A stretch of 64,000 nt of DNA from Stenotrophomonas rhizophila. Lineage in GTDB: Bacteria > Pseudomonadota > Gammaproteobacteria > Xanthomonadales > Xanthomonadaceae. Location: assembly GCF_001704155.1 (NCBI RefSeq), contig NZ_CP016294.1:2849501-2913500 (forward strand). Reading direction: 5' to 3'. Below the pieces are notes generated by a model. The model saw only the letters and a list, made by a program, of their open reading frames with translations. It ran no database searches and was not told the DNA's origin. Positions 34,749-43,988 of the stretch are shown here, piece after piece. Position 1 is the stretch's first letter. Each line of letters begins with the position of its first letter. Both the position numbers and the translations under genes were made by a program.

Positions 34749-36539
34749 ATGAGCAGCTACACCGCCCCGCTTTCCGATATCCGCTTCGCCCTGCATGACG
34801 TGTTGAAGGTGGAGCCGCTGTTTGCCCGCCTGGGTTTCGCCGATGCCACCACCGACGTGGTCGATGCGGTGCTGGAGGAAGCCGGCCGCTTCAGCACCAG
34901 CGTGCTGGCGCCGCTCAACAGCGTGGGCGATGAAATCGGCTGCGTGCTCGACCAGGCCAGCGGCGAAGTAACCACCCCACCCGGCTTCAAGCAGGCTTAC
35001 GCGCAGTTCGTCGATGGCGGCTGGACCGGCCTCACCGCTGCCCCCGAACTGGGCGGCCAGGGCCTGCCGCACACGCTGGGCGTGCCGCTCAATGAAATGA
35101 TCAACGCCGCCAACCTGGCGTGGGGCAACTTCCCGCTGCTCTCGCATGGCGCCATTGAAGCGCTCAAGCAGCACGGCGAAGCCTGGCAGCAGGATGCGTT
35201 CCTCAAGCCGCTGATCGAGGGCCGCTGGACCGGCACCATGTGCCTGACCGAACCGCATTGCGGCACCGACCTGGGCCTGCTCAAGACCAAGGCCGAACCC
35301 AATGCCGATGGCAGCTATTCCATCACCGGCACCAAGATATTCATCACCGCCGGCGAACACGACCTCACCGACAACATCGTGCACCTGGTGCTGGCCAAGC
35401 TGCCCGACGCGCCGGCCGGTGCAAAGGGCATTTCGCTGTTCGTCACCCCGAAGTTCAAGGTCGACCGTGACGGCAACGTCGGCGAGCGCAACGCGCTGCG
35501 CTGCGGCTCGATCGAACACAAGATGGGCATCAAGGGTTCGGTTACCTGCGTGATGAACTTCGACGGCGCCGAAGGCTACCTGGTCGGCCAGCCGCACAAG
35601 GGCCTGCAGGCCATGTTTACCATGATGAACACCGCGCGCCTGGGCGTGGGCCTGCAGGGCATCGGCCTGTCCGAGCGCGCCTACCAGAACGCACTGAAGT
35701 ACGCGCGTGAACGCCTGCAGTCGCGTTCGCTGAGCGGCCCGAAGAACCCGGACAAGCCGGCCGACCCGATCCTGGTCCACCCGGACGTGCGCCGCATGCT
35801 GCTCTCGATCAAGTCGCTGGTGGAAGGCAGCCGCCTGCTTGCGCTGCACGCGGCCACCCTGATCGACGTGGCGCACCACGCCGACGATGCCGGCGAACGC
35901 GAGCGCGCCGAGACCCTGGTGAGCTTCCTCACCCCGATCTCCAAGGCCTGCCAGACCGAATGGGGCATCGAGAACACCTACAACGCCCTGCAGTGCTTCG
36001 GTGGCCACGGCTACATCCACGAGCACGGCATGGAGCAGCTGGCCCGCGATGCACGCATCACGACGCTGTACGAAGGCACCACCGGCATCCAGGCGCTGGA
36101 CCTGATCGGCCGCAAGACCGCCGCCAGCCAGGGCGCCGGGCTGAAGCTGATGCTGGCCGAGATCGAGGCCTTCGCCAAGGCCAACGAAGGCAACGAAGCG
36201 CTGGCCGAGTTCATCGCCCCGCTGCGCGCCAAGGCCCAGGAATGGGGCCAGTTGACCATGGCGACGCTGCAGCGCGCGGCCACTAATCCGGACGAACTGG
36301 GCGCGGCCAGCTTCGATTACCTGTTCTATTCCGGCTACGTGGTGCTGGCGTACTGGTGGGCGCGCAGCGTGGCCGCCGCTGATGCGTCCGCGCAGAGCGA
36401 GGCCTTCAAGCAGGCCAAGCGCGAAACCGCTCGCTTCTACTTCGCCCGCATGCTGCCGCGCACGCTCAGCCATGCCGCAGCAATCCAGGCCGGCGCGGAA
36501 TCGCTCATGGCCATGGAAGACGCCCGTTTCGGGGAGTGA
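34749..36539 (+). CDS. acyl-CoA dehydrogenase, large C-terminal-domain subfamily
   Basis: A 596-residue FAD enzyme, longer than medium-chain dehydrogenases (about 380). The catalytic fold has GTMCLTEPHCGTDLGLLKTKA, a flavin-binding segment, and QCFGGHGYIHEHGMEQLARDARITTLYEGT in the C-terminal half. An extra C-terminal helical domain (Acyl-CoA_dh_C, about 475-590) follows. This architecture occurs in DmdC-like and FadE-like enzymes of beta-oxidation, so the exact acyl substrate is open. No electron-transfer flavoprotein gene is adjacent. Confidence 0.92.
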   Translation: MSSYTAPLSDIRFALHDVLKVEPLFARLGFADATTDVVDAVLEEAGRFSTSVLAPLNSVGDEIGCVLDQASGEVTTPPGFKQAYAQFVDGGWTGLTAAPELGGQGLPHTLGVPLNEMINAANLAWGNFPLLSHGAIEALKQHGEAWQQDAFLKPLIEGRWTGTMCLTEPHCGTDLGLLKTKAEPNADGSYSITGTKIFITAGEHDLTDNIVHLVLAKLPDAPAGAKGISLFVTPKFKVDRDGNVGERNALRCGSIEHKMGIKGSVTCVMNFDGAEGYLVGQPHKGLQAMFTMMNTARLGVGLQGIGLSERAYQNALKYARERLQSRSLSGPKNPDKPADPILVHPDVRRMLLSIKSLVEGSRLLALHAATLIDVAHHADDAGERERAETLVSFLTPISKACQTEWGIENTYNALQCFGGHGYIHEHGMEQLARDARITTLYEGTTGIQALDLIGRKTAASQGAGLKLMLAEIEAFAKANEGNEALAEFIAPLRAKAQEWGQLTMATLQRAATNPDELGAASFDYLFYSGYVVLAYWWARSVAAADASAQSEAFKQAKRETARFYFARMLPRTLSHAAAIQAGAESLMAMEDARFGE

Positions 36540-36547
36540 AGGCCCGA

Positions 36548-36574
36548 ACGCCCCCTTGATGATCAAGGGGGCGT
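36548..36574 (+). terminator. hairpin after acyl-CoA dehydrogenase gene
   Basis: Perfect 12-bp arms ACGCCCCCTTGA / TCAAGGGGGCGT with a TGA loop, eight bases after the stop. There is no T-run, so termination is uncertain. A stem of similar sequence occurs at 3616-3637. Confidence 0.5.
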
Positions 36575-36635
36575 GGGTAGGGACGCTCGCGCCCATACCC
36601 AAATTGCAACGAATCCGGTATAAGCTGTTTTCCCG

Positions 36636-37295
36636 ATGGAGACAGACACTACGAGCTTAGGTCTGATCGATACCGGAGCCTCGTCCGCCCCGGTCGCCGA
36701 GGTATCGCCGATCGTTTCCCTGCATCGGCCCGGCAGCGTCCGGTTATTGTCCCTGGACGCCCATGGCCGCGTACTGGACTGGATCAACTGGCAGGACGCC
36801 GCCTGCCTCTACTCGCGCGATGCCGTTGCCTGGACCCTGGGCGATCCCTGCCTGCACATCCACGGTGGCATCAACCGCCTGACCGGCCTGCAGAGCGGGG
36901 TTGACCTGCACCCGATCATCGCCGCGCGCGGCCACGCCCGTTCCCGTGCCATCGATCCCACCCCGAACCTGTCCAACCAGGCGCTGTTCGCGCGCGATGC
37001 GCACCTGTGCCTGTACTGCGGCCAACAGTTCCACCGCCCGCAGCTGACCCGCGACCACGTCATGCCCCTGTCCAAGGGCGGACTGGACGTATGGGAAAAC
37101 GTGGTCAGCGCCTGCTTCCACTGCAACTCGCGCAAGAGCGACCGCACCCCGCAGCAGGCCGGCATGCCCTTGCTGGCCGTGCCTTACCGGCCCAGCTGGA
37201 TCGAACACATGATCCTCTCCAACCGCAACATCCTGGCCGACCAGATGGCGTTCCTGAAGGCGCAGCTGCCCAAACGTTCCAAGCTCGCCGCCTGA
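36636..37295 (+). CDS. HNH endonuclease
   Basis: A 219-residue protein. The C-terminal HNH domain (about 115-185) has CLYCGQ and CFHCN zinc knuckles around the catalytic RDHVMPLSKGG, with ENVVSAC and NSRKSDRTP. The N-terminal half (about 30-110) is a separate fold without a clear match. HNH proteins of this form next to dxs are, as I recall, common in Xanthomonadaceae. Role in DNA repair or defence is not established; there is no methyltransferase nearby. Confidence 0.85.
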   Translation: METDTTSLGLIDTGASSAPVAEVSPIVSLHRPGSVRLLSLDAHGRVLDWINWQDAACLYSRDAVAWTLGDPCLHIHGGINRLTGLQSGVDLHPIIAARGHARSRAIDPTPNLSNQALFARDAHLCLYCGQQFHRPQLTRDHVMPLSKGGLDVWENVVSACFHCNSRKSDRTPQQAGMPLLAVPYRPSWIEHMILSNRNILADQMAFLKAQLPKRSKLAA

Positions 37296-37410
37296 ACCTG
37301 CGACACGTTGTCGCAGGGCACCCTCACCCTTTGCTCACTGGTAGAGCGGTTTGCTTGCCCCACCCCGGTTTGGGGGCGAAAATAGGCGCTTGAGAAGAAG
37401 CGCGATAAAA

Positions 37411-39309
37411 ATGATCGATTCCGCACGCTATCCCCGCCTGTCGCGCATCCAGAACCCGGATGACCTGCGCAGGTTCGAAGAATCCGAACTGCCCGCCATC
37501 GCGGATGAACTGCGTGCCTACCTGATCGAATCGGTGGGCAAGAGTGGCGGCCATTTCGGCGCCGGCCTGGGCGTGATCGAACTCACCGTGGCCCTGCACT
37601 ACCTGTACCAGACCCCGGTCGACCAGCTGGTGTGGGACGTGGGCCACCAGACCTACCCGCACAAGATCCTGACCGGCCGCCGCGACGAGATCCACACCGT
37701 CAAGCAGAAGGATGGCGTGGCGCCGTTCCCCAAGCGCGAGGAAAGCGAATACGACACCTTCGGTGTCGGCCATTCCTCCACCTCCATCTCGGCCGCGCTG
37801 GGCATGGCCATCGCGCGCCAGCTCGAGGGCGACGACCGCAAGGTGGTGGCGGTGATCGGCGATGGCGCGATGACCGCCGGCATGGCCTATGAGGCACTCA
37901 ACCATGCCGGTGGCATGGAGCAGGAACCGAACCTGCTGGTGATCCTCAACGACAACAACATGTCGATCTCCGAAGCGGTGGGCGGGCTGACCAAGATGCT
38001 CGGCCGGGCCACCGGCAGCCGCACGCTCAATGCGCTGCGCGAAGGCGGCAAGCGGATCCTGGGCGACAAGAAGAAATCCCCGTCGGCACGCTTCGTCAAG
38101 CGCTGGGAAGAACACTGGAAGGGCATGTTCGTGCCGTCCACCTTCTTCGAGGAAATGGGCTTCCATTACACCGGCCCCATCGATGGCCACGACGTGCCTG
38201 CGCTGGTGGCCACGCTGAAGACGCTCAAGGGCCTGAAGGGCCTGAAGCTGCTGCACGTGATGACCACCAAGGGCAAGGGCTACGAGCGCGCCGAGGGTGA
38301 CCAGATCGGTTACCACGCGGTGGGCCCGTTCGACCCGGACAAGGGCCTGATCGCCAAGGGCGGCGCCAAGAAGCCCACCTACACCGATGTGTTCAGCGAC
38401 TGGCTGTGCGATGCCGCCGCCGCCGAACCGCGCCTGCTGGGCATCACCCCGGCCATGCGCGAAGGCTCTGGCCTGGTGCGTTTCAGCAAGGAATACCCGG
38501 AGCGCTACCACGACGTGGCCATTGCCGAGCAGCACGCGGTCACGCTGGCCGCGGGCATGGCCACGCAGGGCGCCAAGCCGGTGGTGGCGATCTACTCCAC
38601 CTTCCTGCAGCGCGCCTACGACCAGCTGGTGCATGACGTGGCCGTACAGAAGCTGGATGTGCTGTTCGCCATCGACCGCGCCGGCGTGGTCGGCCCGGAC
38701 GGCGCCACCCATGCGGGCAACCTGGACCTGAGCTTCCTGCGCTGCGTGCCGCACATGGTGGTGATGGCCCCGGCCGACGAAGCCGAATGCCGGCAGATGC
38801 TCAGCACCGGCCTGCAGTACGACGGCCCGGCCGCCGTGCGCTACCCGCGTGGCAGCGGCACCGGCGTGGACGCCGGCAACGACCTGTCCACGCTGGAGAT
38901 CGGCAAGGCCGACCTGCGCGTGCAGGGCAGCCGCATCGCGCTGCTGGCATTTGGCAGCACCGTGCCGGCCGCCGAAGCGGTGGGCCGCGAGCTGGGCCTG
39001 AGCGTGGTCAACATGCGCTTCATCAAGCCGCTGGACCGTGCGCTGCTGCTGGAGCTGGCCAAGACCCATCAGGGCTTCGTGACCATCGAAGACAACGTGG
39101 TGGCCGGTGGCGCTGGGTCCGGCGTGGCCGAGCTGCTCAATGCAGAAGACGTGCTGCGCCCGTTCCTGCACCTGGGCCTGCCGGACAGCTTCCAGCACCA
39201 TGCCAGCCGCGAAGACCTGCTGGCCGAAGCGGGGATTGATGCCGCGGGTATCCGTGCCGCCGTGTTGAAGCGTTGGCCGAATCTTGGCAGCCAGGCGCTG
39301 AGCGCCTGA
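37411..39309 (+). CDS. dxs: 1-deoxy-D-xylulose-5-phosphate synthase
   Basis: A 632-residue thiamine diphosphate enzyme that condenses pyruvate and glyceraldehyde 3-phosphate in the first step of the MEP isoprenoid pathway. TPP-binding [20 protein letters not shown] with NDNNMSIS lies near 150-190. [15 protein letters not shown] and [14 protein letters not shown] are at about 75-130. The transketolase C-terminal domain ends [12 protein letters not shown]. Start [10 protein letters not shown] is chosen by family; an upstream in-frame part is not conserved. Confidence 0.97.
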   Translation: MIDSARYPRLSRIQNPDDLRRFEESELPAIADELRAYLIESVGKSGGHFGAGLGVIELTVALHYLYQTPVDQLVWDVGHQTYPHKILTGRRDEIHTVKQKDGVAPFPKREESEYDTFGVGHSSTSISAALGMAIARQLEGDDRKVVAVIGDGAMTAGMAYEALNHAGGMEQEPNLLVILNDNNMSISEAVGGLTKMLGRATGSRTLNALREGGKRILGDKKKSPSARFVKRWEEHWKGMFVPSTFFEEMGFHYTGPIDGHDVPALVATLKTLKGLKGLKLLHVMTTKGKGYERAEGDQIGYHAVGPFDPDKGLIAKGGAKKPTYTDVFSDWLCDAAAAEPRLLGITPAMREGSGLVRFSKEYPERYHDVAIAEQHAVTLAAGMATQGAKPVVAIYSTFLQRAYDQLVHDVAVQKLDVLFAIDRAGVVGPDGATHAGNLDLSFLRCVPHMVVMAPADEAECRQMLSTGLQYDGPAAVRYPRGSGTGVDAGNDLSTLEIGKADLRVQGSRIALLAFGSTVPAAEAVGRELGLSVVNMRFIKPLDRALLLELAKTHQGFVTIEDNVVAGGAGSGVAELLNAEDVLRPFLHLGLPDSFQHHASREDLLAEAGIDAAGIRAAVLKRWPNLGSQALSA

Positions 39310-39339
39310 CCCCGAATGCCGCGCGGGGGCGTTACGCCC

Positions 39340-39885
39340 TTACCGGATTTCGAATTCCGCGCGGCAACCGCCGTTGACCCAGACGCCATCGCGGTTCCAG
39401 CCCCAGGTGCGGCCTTCCACGCAGGCACTGCGTGAGGTCTGGCGGATCAGCCGGGCCTCGCGGCGGATGCTGACGTTGCAACGGCGCATGCGGTTGTCGT
39501 TGGAATCGCAGCTGATCACCTGCCCGCGGCCGCCATTGCCCCAGCCACCGCCGTTGTTGCCCCAGCCGTTGCCATTGCCATGCGAGGGCCGCCGGCCTTC
39601 GGCCACGAACTCCGCGCGGCAACCCCGGGTGACCCACACGCCGTTGCGTGCCTGGCCCCAGTTGTCGCCCTCGATGCACTGGGTTCCCGACAGCTGGCGC
39701 ACCAGCCGCGCGCGGCCATCAATCGGGCACTGCTGGGTGCGGCCCTTGATCGATTCGCAGCGTACCGGGCCATCGTTGTAGCCATCGTCACGGTAACGGT
39801 CGTACTGCTGCGCTTGGGCAGCAGCGCCTGCAGCCAGCAGCGCCGGCAGCAGCGCCCACACCCACCTGTGCGTTCCATTCGCCAT
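39340..39885 (-). CDS. DUF3011-domain secreted protein
   Basis: A 181-residue protein with signal peptide (MANGTHRWVWALLPALLAAG, cleavage about AQA-QQ). The mature part has two related DUF3011 units, each with a C.S....QC, R..L.RQ.S...C.EG..WG...GVWV..GCRAEF layout (about 40-95 and 125-180). A Gly/Asn-rich linker (about 100-120) joins them. Each unit contains four Cys, likely disulfide-bonded. Function is unknown; members resist extreme conditions or bind polysaccharide in some guesses, which I cannot support. ATG at 39885 has AGGA eight bases upstream; ATG at 39900 would lengthen the signal. Confidence 0.85.
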   Translation of the reverse strand: MANGTHRWVWALLPALLAAGAAAQAQQYDRYRDDGYNDGPVRCESIKGRTQQCPIDGRARLVRQLSGTQCIEGDNWGQARNGVWVTRGCRAEFVAEGRRPSHGNGNGWGNNGGGWGNGGRGQVISCDSNDNRMRRCNVSIRREARLIRQTSRSACVEGRTWGWNRDGVWVNGGCRAEFEIR

Positions 39886-40029
39886 AGAGTTGTTCCTCAT
39901 GCCTGCCTCGATCCGTTTTGTGAATAGGCACAGGATCAGGCAAGCGAGGCCCTTCGCCTATAGGCCGAAGGTCGCTCATTTCAGGGTCGATTCAACTAGC
40001 CAACGCGCAGCTGACCGGTTCCGGCGGGC

Positions 40030-40233
40030 TCAGCCGTAGCGGACCACATCGACAAACGCGTCTTCCACTTCCACCCGCACGCCAACGCTGCGCCCGGTTT
40101 CCGCGTGTTGCTCGCGGGCCAGGTTGTCGGCGAAATCGAAGGCCACCGCGCCTTCGGCGAAGGCGGCGGCTTCATTGCGGCTGGGGTCAAGAACGCACCA
40201 GCGGTGGTCAGCGTGCTTCACGGTAATGTTCAT
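40030..40233 (-). CDS. small protein, 67 aa (DUF2188-like)
   Basis: A 67-residue protein, MNITVKHADHRWCVLDPSRN... ending ...DAFVDVVRYG. The W.V....A..FA..LA pattern resembles DUF2188, but I rate this only as a possible match. GGAG lies eight bases before the ATG. It is transcribed leftward, separate from the two-component genes that follow. Confidence 0.65.
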   Translation of the reverse strand: MNITVKHADHRWCVLDPSRNEAAAFAEGAVAFDFADNLAREQHAETGRSVGVRVEVEDAFVDVVRYG

Positions 40234-40343
40234 GGTGCACTCCGGGGGATATCCCTGACCCGCACCATACGGCTGACGCCGACACCGAACTATCGGATTA
40301 GTCTGATATTGGTATCCGCCCTATACCCGGCACCGCACTTTCC

Positions 40344-41678
40344 CTATACCACCGGCAAGGTCATCACAAACCGTGCACCGCCGCTGGCCGCCTCTTCGGC
40401 CACGATGCTGCCGCCGTGGCGCAGCATGATCTCGCGCGCCAGGTACAGCCCCAGCCCGCTGCCGCTGCCACTGGGGCGCAGCCGGTGGAACGGTTCGAAG
40501 ATCGATTGCCGGGCCTGCTCGGGCACGCCATCGCCCTCGTCACTCACCGACAGCACCCCGCCGGCCTGCAGTTCGACCACCACCAGGCCACGCCCGCCGC
40601 CGTGGGCGATGGCGTTCTGCAGCAGCCCGCTGATCACCCGGTGCAGCGCATCGGGATCGCCCAGCACCCACACCGGCGCCTCCGGTGCCTCCACCGCGAA
40701 TTCGTAGCCGGCGTCGATCAGAAGTGGCGCCACATCGGCGGCGACCTCGCCGGTCAACGCGGCCAGGTCGATGCGCTGGTGCTGGCTGCGGTGGTGATCC
40801 AGCCGCTGCAGGTCCAGCAGCTGTTCGGCGATGTTGCTCAGCCGGCCCAGGTCGCGCTGCAGGCGCGAACGCACCTGCCCCGGCGGCAGGTCGGCAATGC
40901 GCGTGGCCAGGATCGCAATGGGCATGCGCAGCTCATGCGCCGCGCCCACCAGGAAGCGATCCTGCGCATCGTAGCTCTCGCCAATGCGCCGCACGGCTGC
41001 ATTGAATGCATCCACCAGCGGCACGATCTCGCGCGGTACGGCGTGGGTATCCAGGCCGCGCCCGCGTTCGGTGATCTGGATCGCCGCGGCCTGCGCCGCG
41101 ACCCGGTTCACCCCGCGCAGCGAGCGATGAATTGCCCACGGCGCCACCACCAGCGTGATCACGATCAGCGGCAGGGTGATCCAGCCGCCCAGGTAGCCGA
41201 TCACCACCAGCATCTGCCGCCACAGGCCGCGATGCGGAATGCCGCCCAGCATCACGTGGATGCGGCCGCCATCGGGCTCGGTCACCCACACCCGCATCGC
41301 CAGCTCCACCCCGTGCGTGCGCGTGCGCACATCGGTGGGCTCCACGTGCTGCAGCTGCTGCACGAGTGGGCGGAACGCGGCCGGTACGGTGCCCTGCTCC
41401 AGCGTCCGGCCCTGCTCATCGGCGGCGGCGAACCAGAACGTGGCCGGGCGGTCAGGTACCGCTTCGTTGACCGCATCCCAATCCACGCGCAGCGCATCGC
41501 CCTCCACATGGATCGCCTCGGCCACCGATTGGCTGGTTTTCCAGTCGATATACGCCGCGCCACGGTCGCCGTACATCAACACCATGCCGGTCAGGCCCAC
41601 CGCCACCATGGTCATCTGGATCAGGCAGATCTTCCAGGCCAGGCTGAAGGACAGCGAGCCGGGTTTGAGGAATTTCAT
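40344..41678 (-). CDS. two-component sensor histidine kinase
   Basis: A 444-residue kinase with TM1 near 15-37, a periplasmic domain (about 38-160), TM2 near 162-185 and a HAMP-like linker. The HisKA motif is VGAAHELRMPIAIL with phospho-His near 246 (HELR...P). HATPase motifs follow: LLQNAIAHGGGRG (N box), DEGDGVP (G1) and GSGLGLYLA (G2). Its ATG overlaps the regulator stop codon by four bases (ATGA), so the pair is co-translated. The divergent mipA operon is the likely target. Confidence 0.92.
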   Translation of the reverse strand: MKFLKPGSLSFSLAWKICLIQMTMVAVGLTGMVLMYGDRGAAYIDWKTSQSVAEAIHVEGDALRVDWDAVNEAVPDRPATFWFAAADEQGRTLEQGTVPAAFRPLVQQLQHVEPTDVRTRTHGVELAMRVWVTEPDGGRIHVMLGGIPHRGLWRQMLVVIGYLGGWITLPLIVITLVVAPWAIHRSLRGVNRVAAQAAAIQITERGRGLDTHAVPREIVPLVDAFNAAVRRIGESYDAQDRFLVGAAHELRMPIAILATRIADLPPGQVRSRLQRDLGRLSNIAEQLLDLQRLDHHRSQHQRIDLAALTGEVAADVAPLLIDAGYEFAVEAPEAPVWVLGDPDALHRVISGLLQNAIAHGGGRGLVVVELQAGGVLSVSDEGDGVPEQARQSIFEPFHRLRPSGSGSGLGLYLAREIMLRHGGSIVAEEAASGGARFVMTLPVV

Positions 41679-42349
41679 GCCGTTTCCTTGAGCAGGTAGC
41701 CAATGCCGCGCATCACGTGGATTTCCACCTGCGCATCGGCATCGGCCAGCGCGCGGCGCAGCTTGGAAACGTGTGCATCGAGCGCGTTGGACTGGATCTC
41801 ATCATCGAAGCCATACACCGCTTCCTGCAGCGCCGCGCGCGCCACCGTGCGGCCCTGGCGCAGCGCAAGTGCTTCCAGCACCAGCAGCTGGCGACGCGGC
41901 AGTGCCAGCAGCGCGCCGGCCACGCTGGCCTGGCGTGCCACGAAATCAAACTGCAGCCGTCCCAGCGCCAGCACCGGCAGGGTGATCTGCGCCGGCCGCC
42001 GCGAAATCGCGCGGATCCGCGCCAGCAGCTCTTCCACCGCGAACGGTTTGGTCAGGTAATCGTCGGCGCCCACATCCAGCCCGACCACGCGGTCGGCCAC
42101 CGAATCGCGCGCGGTGAGCATGATCACCGGCAGGTTGGGAATGTGGCTGCGTGCCACCCGCACGAAATTGGCGCCATCGCCATCGGGCAGCTGCCGGTCC
42201 AGCAGCAGCACCTGGTGTACGCCGGATTTCAGCGCTTCGGCGGCCTGCGCCATCGACACCACCAGGTCCACCACCATGCCATGCCGGCCCAGGCTGGCCT
42301 GGATGGCGCCTGCCAGTTCGGGGTCGTCTTCGAGCAGCAGGATGCGCAT
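41675..42349 (-). CDS. OmpR-family response regulator
   Basis: A 224-residue regulator. Receiver motifs are LLEDDPEL, the phospho-acceptor in LLLDRQLPDGDG (Asp near 51), MLTARD and DDYLTKPF. A winged-helix DNA-binding domain (about 128-220) includes LPRRQLLVLEALALRQGRTV, DAHVSKLRRAL and VMRGIGYLL. The start at MRILLLEDD is conserved. It is followed by its kinase (four-base overlap) and is divergent from mipA across 116 bases. Confidence 0.95.
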   Translation of the reverse strand: MRILLLEDDPELAGAIQASLGRHGMVVDLVVSMAQAAEALKSGVHQVLLLDRQLPDGDGANFVRVARSHIPNLPVIMLTARDSVADRVVGLDVGADDYLTKPFAVEELLARIRAISRRPAQITLPVLALGRLQFDFVARQASVAGALLALPRRQLLVLEALALRQGRTVARAALQEAVYGFDDEIQSNALDAHVSKLRRALADADAQVEIHVMRGIGYLLKETA

Positions 42350-42415
42350 GGCAATACGGGCAACAGGGGTGATGGGCGCCGATGGTACCGCGCTGGCCGG
42401 CGCAACGTTCCCACA

Positions 42416-42430
42416 ATGTCCGGGGGACAT
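42416..42430. promoter_or_regulatory. palindrome ATGTCC-GGG-GGACAT, candidate operator
   Basis: A perfect 6+3+6 palindrome midway in the 116-base divergent region between the response regulator and mipA genes. Its position fits binding by a regulator such as the adjacent OmpR-type protein, although OmpR-family sites are usually direct repeats, which weakens the assignment. Confidence 0.4.
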
Positions 42431-42465
42431 CATGGGCGTTTGATCGTCCCCCAGGAGCAGTACCC

Positions 42466-43242
42466 ATGCAGATCGGTTCACGGAAGGCAGCAACGGCAGG
42501 CATCACCCTGCTGGGCCTGCTGGCCAGCGGCAGCGTGCTGGCCCAGGCCGCCCCCGGCGAAAGACCCCGCAGCAGCCTGGGATTGGCCGTGGTAGCGCAG
42601 AAATCTCCCTACGCCGGCTATGACACCGACGTGCTGCCCGTACCGGTCATCAATTACGAAGGCAGGAAGTTCCATTTCCGTGGCGGCAGCATCGGCTACA
42701 CCCTGTTCGACAACGAGAAAACCGAAGTCTCGCTGCTGGCCCAGCCGCACGTGATGCGCTTCAAGCGCAAGGACACCGATGACCTGCAGCTGCGCCAGCT
42801 CGACAACCGCAACCTCTCGGCGATGGCAGGTGCCGCCGTGCGCCATACCGCACCGTGGGGCGTGCTGCAGGGCAACGTGCTGGCCGAAGTGAGCGGCCAC
42901 GGCGGCGGCGTGGCGGCCGATGCCAAGTACGCCTACCCGATTCCAACCGGCAAGGTCGTGCTGATTCCCGGCGTGGGCGTGAACTATGCCAGCAGCGCGC
43001 TCAACGATTACTACTTCGGCATCAGTGCCGAGGAAGCGCAGCGCAGCGGCCTGGCCCGTTACAGGGCCGGCAGCGGCGTGGCGCCGTACATGGATGTCAC
43101 CGCGCTGATGCCGCTGGGCGCGCACTGGACCGCCACCGCATCTTTGCGCCGCACCCTGCTTTCCAGCGCGGTGAAGGACAGCCCGATGACCCGGGGCGAC
43201 CACATGGATACCGCGCTGCTGGCGCTCACTTACGGATTCTGA
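42466..43242 (+). CDS. MipA/OmpV-family outer-membrane protein
   Basis: A 258-residue outer-membrane beta-barrel. Signal peptide about 1-26 (LLGLLASGSVLAQA). The barrel starts at SSLGLAVVAQKSPYAGYDTDVLPVPVINYEG, a typical OmpV opening, and ends in the aromatic C-terminus ALLALTYGF. Family members include MltA-interacting scaffolds and porin-like proteins linked to drug tolerance. AGGAG stands eight bases before ATG at 42466. It is divergent from a two-component system and two bases upstream of a 75-codon gene. Confidence 0.9.
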   Translation: MQIGSRKAATAGITLLGLLASGSVLAQAAPGERPRSSLGLAVVAQKSPYAGYDTDVLPVPVINYEGRKFHFRGGSIGYTLFDNEKTEVSLLAQPHVMRFKRKDTDDLQLRQLDNRNLSAMAGAAVRHTAPWGVLQGNVLAEVSGHGGGVAADAKYAYPIPTGKVVLIPGVGVNYASSALNDYYFGISAEEAQRSGLARYRAGSGVAPYMDVTALMPLGAHWTATASLRRTLLSSAVKDSPMTRGDHMDTALLALTYGF

Positions 43243-43244
43243 CC

Positions 43245-43472
43245 ATGCGCGAAGGGATCGTACGCCGTGTCGCCAACGTAGCACTGCAGATCGAGCCGGA
43301 CCGCACCCAGGTACTGCAATGGATCCTGCATGCCCCACTGGCCGCCCTGGGCGGCCACACCACCTTCGAACTGGCCTGCAACGGCCAGGGCGAACGGGTA
43401 ATTGAACTGCTGCATGGGGTGCTCGCGCAGGCGGGCACCACGCCGCCGCAACTACCGCAGGCACCCACATGA
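43245..43472 (+). CDS. 75-aa protein with MbcA/ParS/Xre (DUF2384)-like motif
   Basis: The 75-residue product contains WILHAPLAALGGHTTFELAC and GQGERVIELLHGVLA. This fits the toxin-binding DUF2384 layout (W....P..ALGG.T..EL....G...V..LL) of MbcA/ParS antitoxins, but the usual N-terminal Xre-like helix-turn-helix is missing. No RES-type toxin is next to it. It begins two bases after mipA and its TGA overlaps the ATG of the next gene (ATGA), so the three genes are probably one operon. The family call is inferred from pattern only. Confidence 0.65.
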   Translation: MREGIVRRVANVALQIEPDRTQVLQWILHAPLAALGGHTTFELACNGQGERVIELLHGVLAQAGTTPPQLPQAPT

Positions 43473-43891
43473 GCCGACCTTTCCCGATGCTGAGCACTGA
43501 AGACCCTGCAGATGCACCGGCGCTGGTTGCCGCGCTGGTCTCCTTCGACCAGGCCGTACAGGCGCTGATCGAACAGGATCCGGATCGCCATGGACGCTTT
43601 TCCCGCGCCTATGTCACCGCCATTTTCCGTGCGTGCCTGCTGCCGCCCGAACCGGGTGCCGGTGTACCGCGCGGACGGCCGGATCCGGAAATCGCCCAGG
43701 CCCTGAAGCGGTGGATCCAGGAGCAGTTGCTGCGCCACCCCGGCGAAGGCGACGACCACCGCCTCACCGCCGCGCGGCGCGCCGCGCACGGCTTCTGGTT
43801 GCAGTCCATGGCCTGCCCGATCGACGATGACGGGCAGCCGCGTGCCGCCAGGTTGCTGGAAGGCCTGCTGGCGCTGACCCGCCCGGCGTAG
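43469..43891 (+). CDS. unknown protein, 140 aa, coupled to the DUF2384-like gene
   Basis: A 140-residue, mostly helical, soluble protein (ALVAALVSFDQAVQALIEQDPDR..., AYVTAIFRACLLPPEP..., HGFWLQSMACP...). I do not recognise a family. There is no RES, PIN or other toxin motif. It overlaps the preceding gene by four bases, so both proteins are probably made together. Codon use matches the genome. Confidence 0.7.
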   Translation: MSRPFPMLSTEDPADAPALVAALVSFDQAVQALIEQDPDRHGRFSRAYVTAIFRACLLPPEPGAGVPRGRPDPEIAQALKRWIQEQLLRHPGEGDDHRLTAARRAAHGFWLQSMACPIDDDGQPRAARLLEGLLALTRPA

Positions 43892-43988
43892 TCCGCCCGG
43901 TGGGGCAGTTTGCGACTTGTTGCGTTGAAAACCGGCGTGGGCGGGATCACTGTCCGGTTTCCCTTCCAGCGCAGCGGACGCACTGCCC

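Noticed and set aside
36604..36624. A TTGCAA / TATAAG pair upstream of the HNH gene as a promoter.
   Set aside because: The two hexamers are only nine bases apart, which is too close for sigma-70. TATAAG alone is insufficient.
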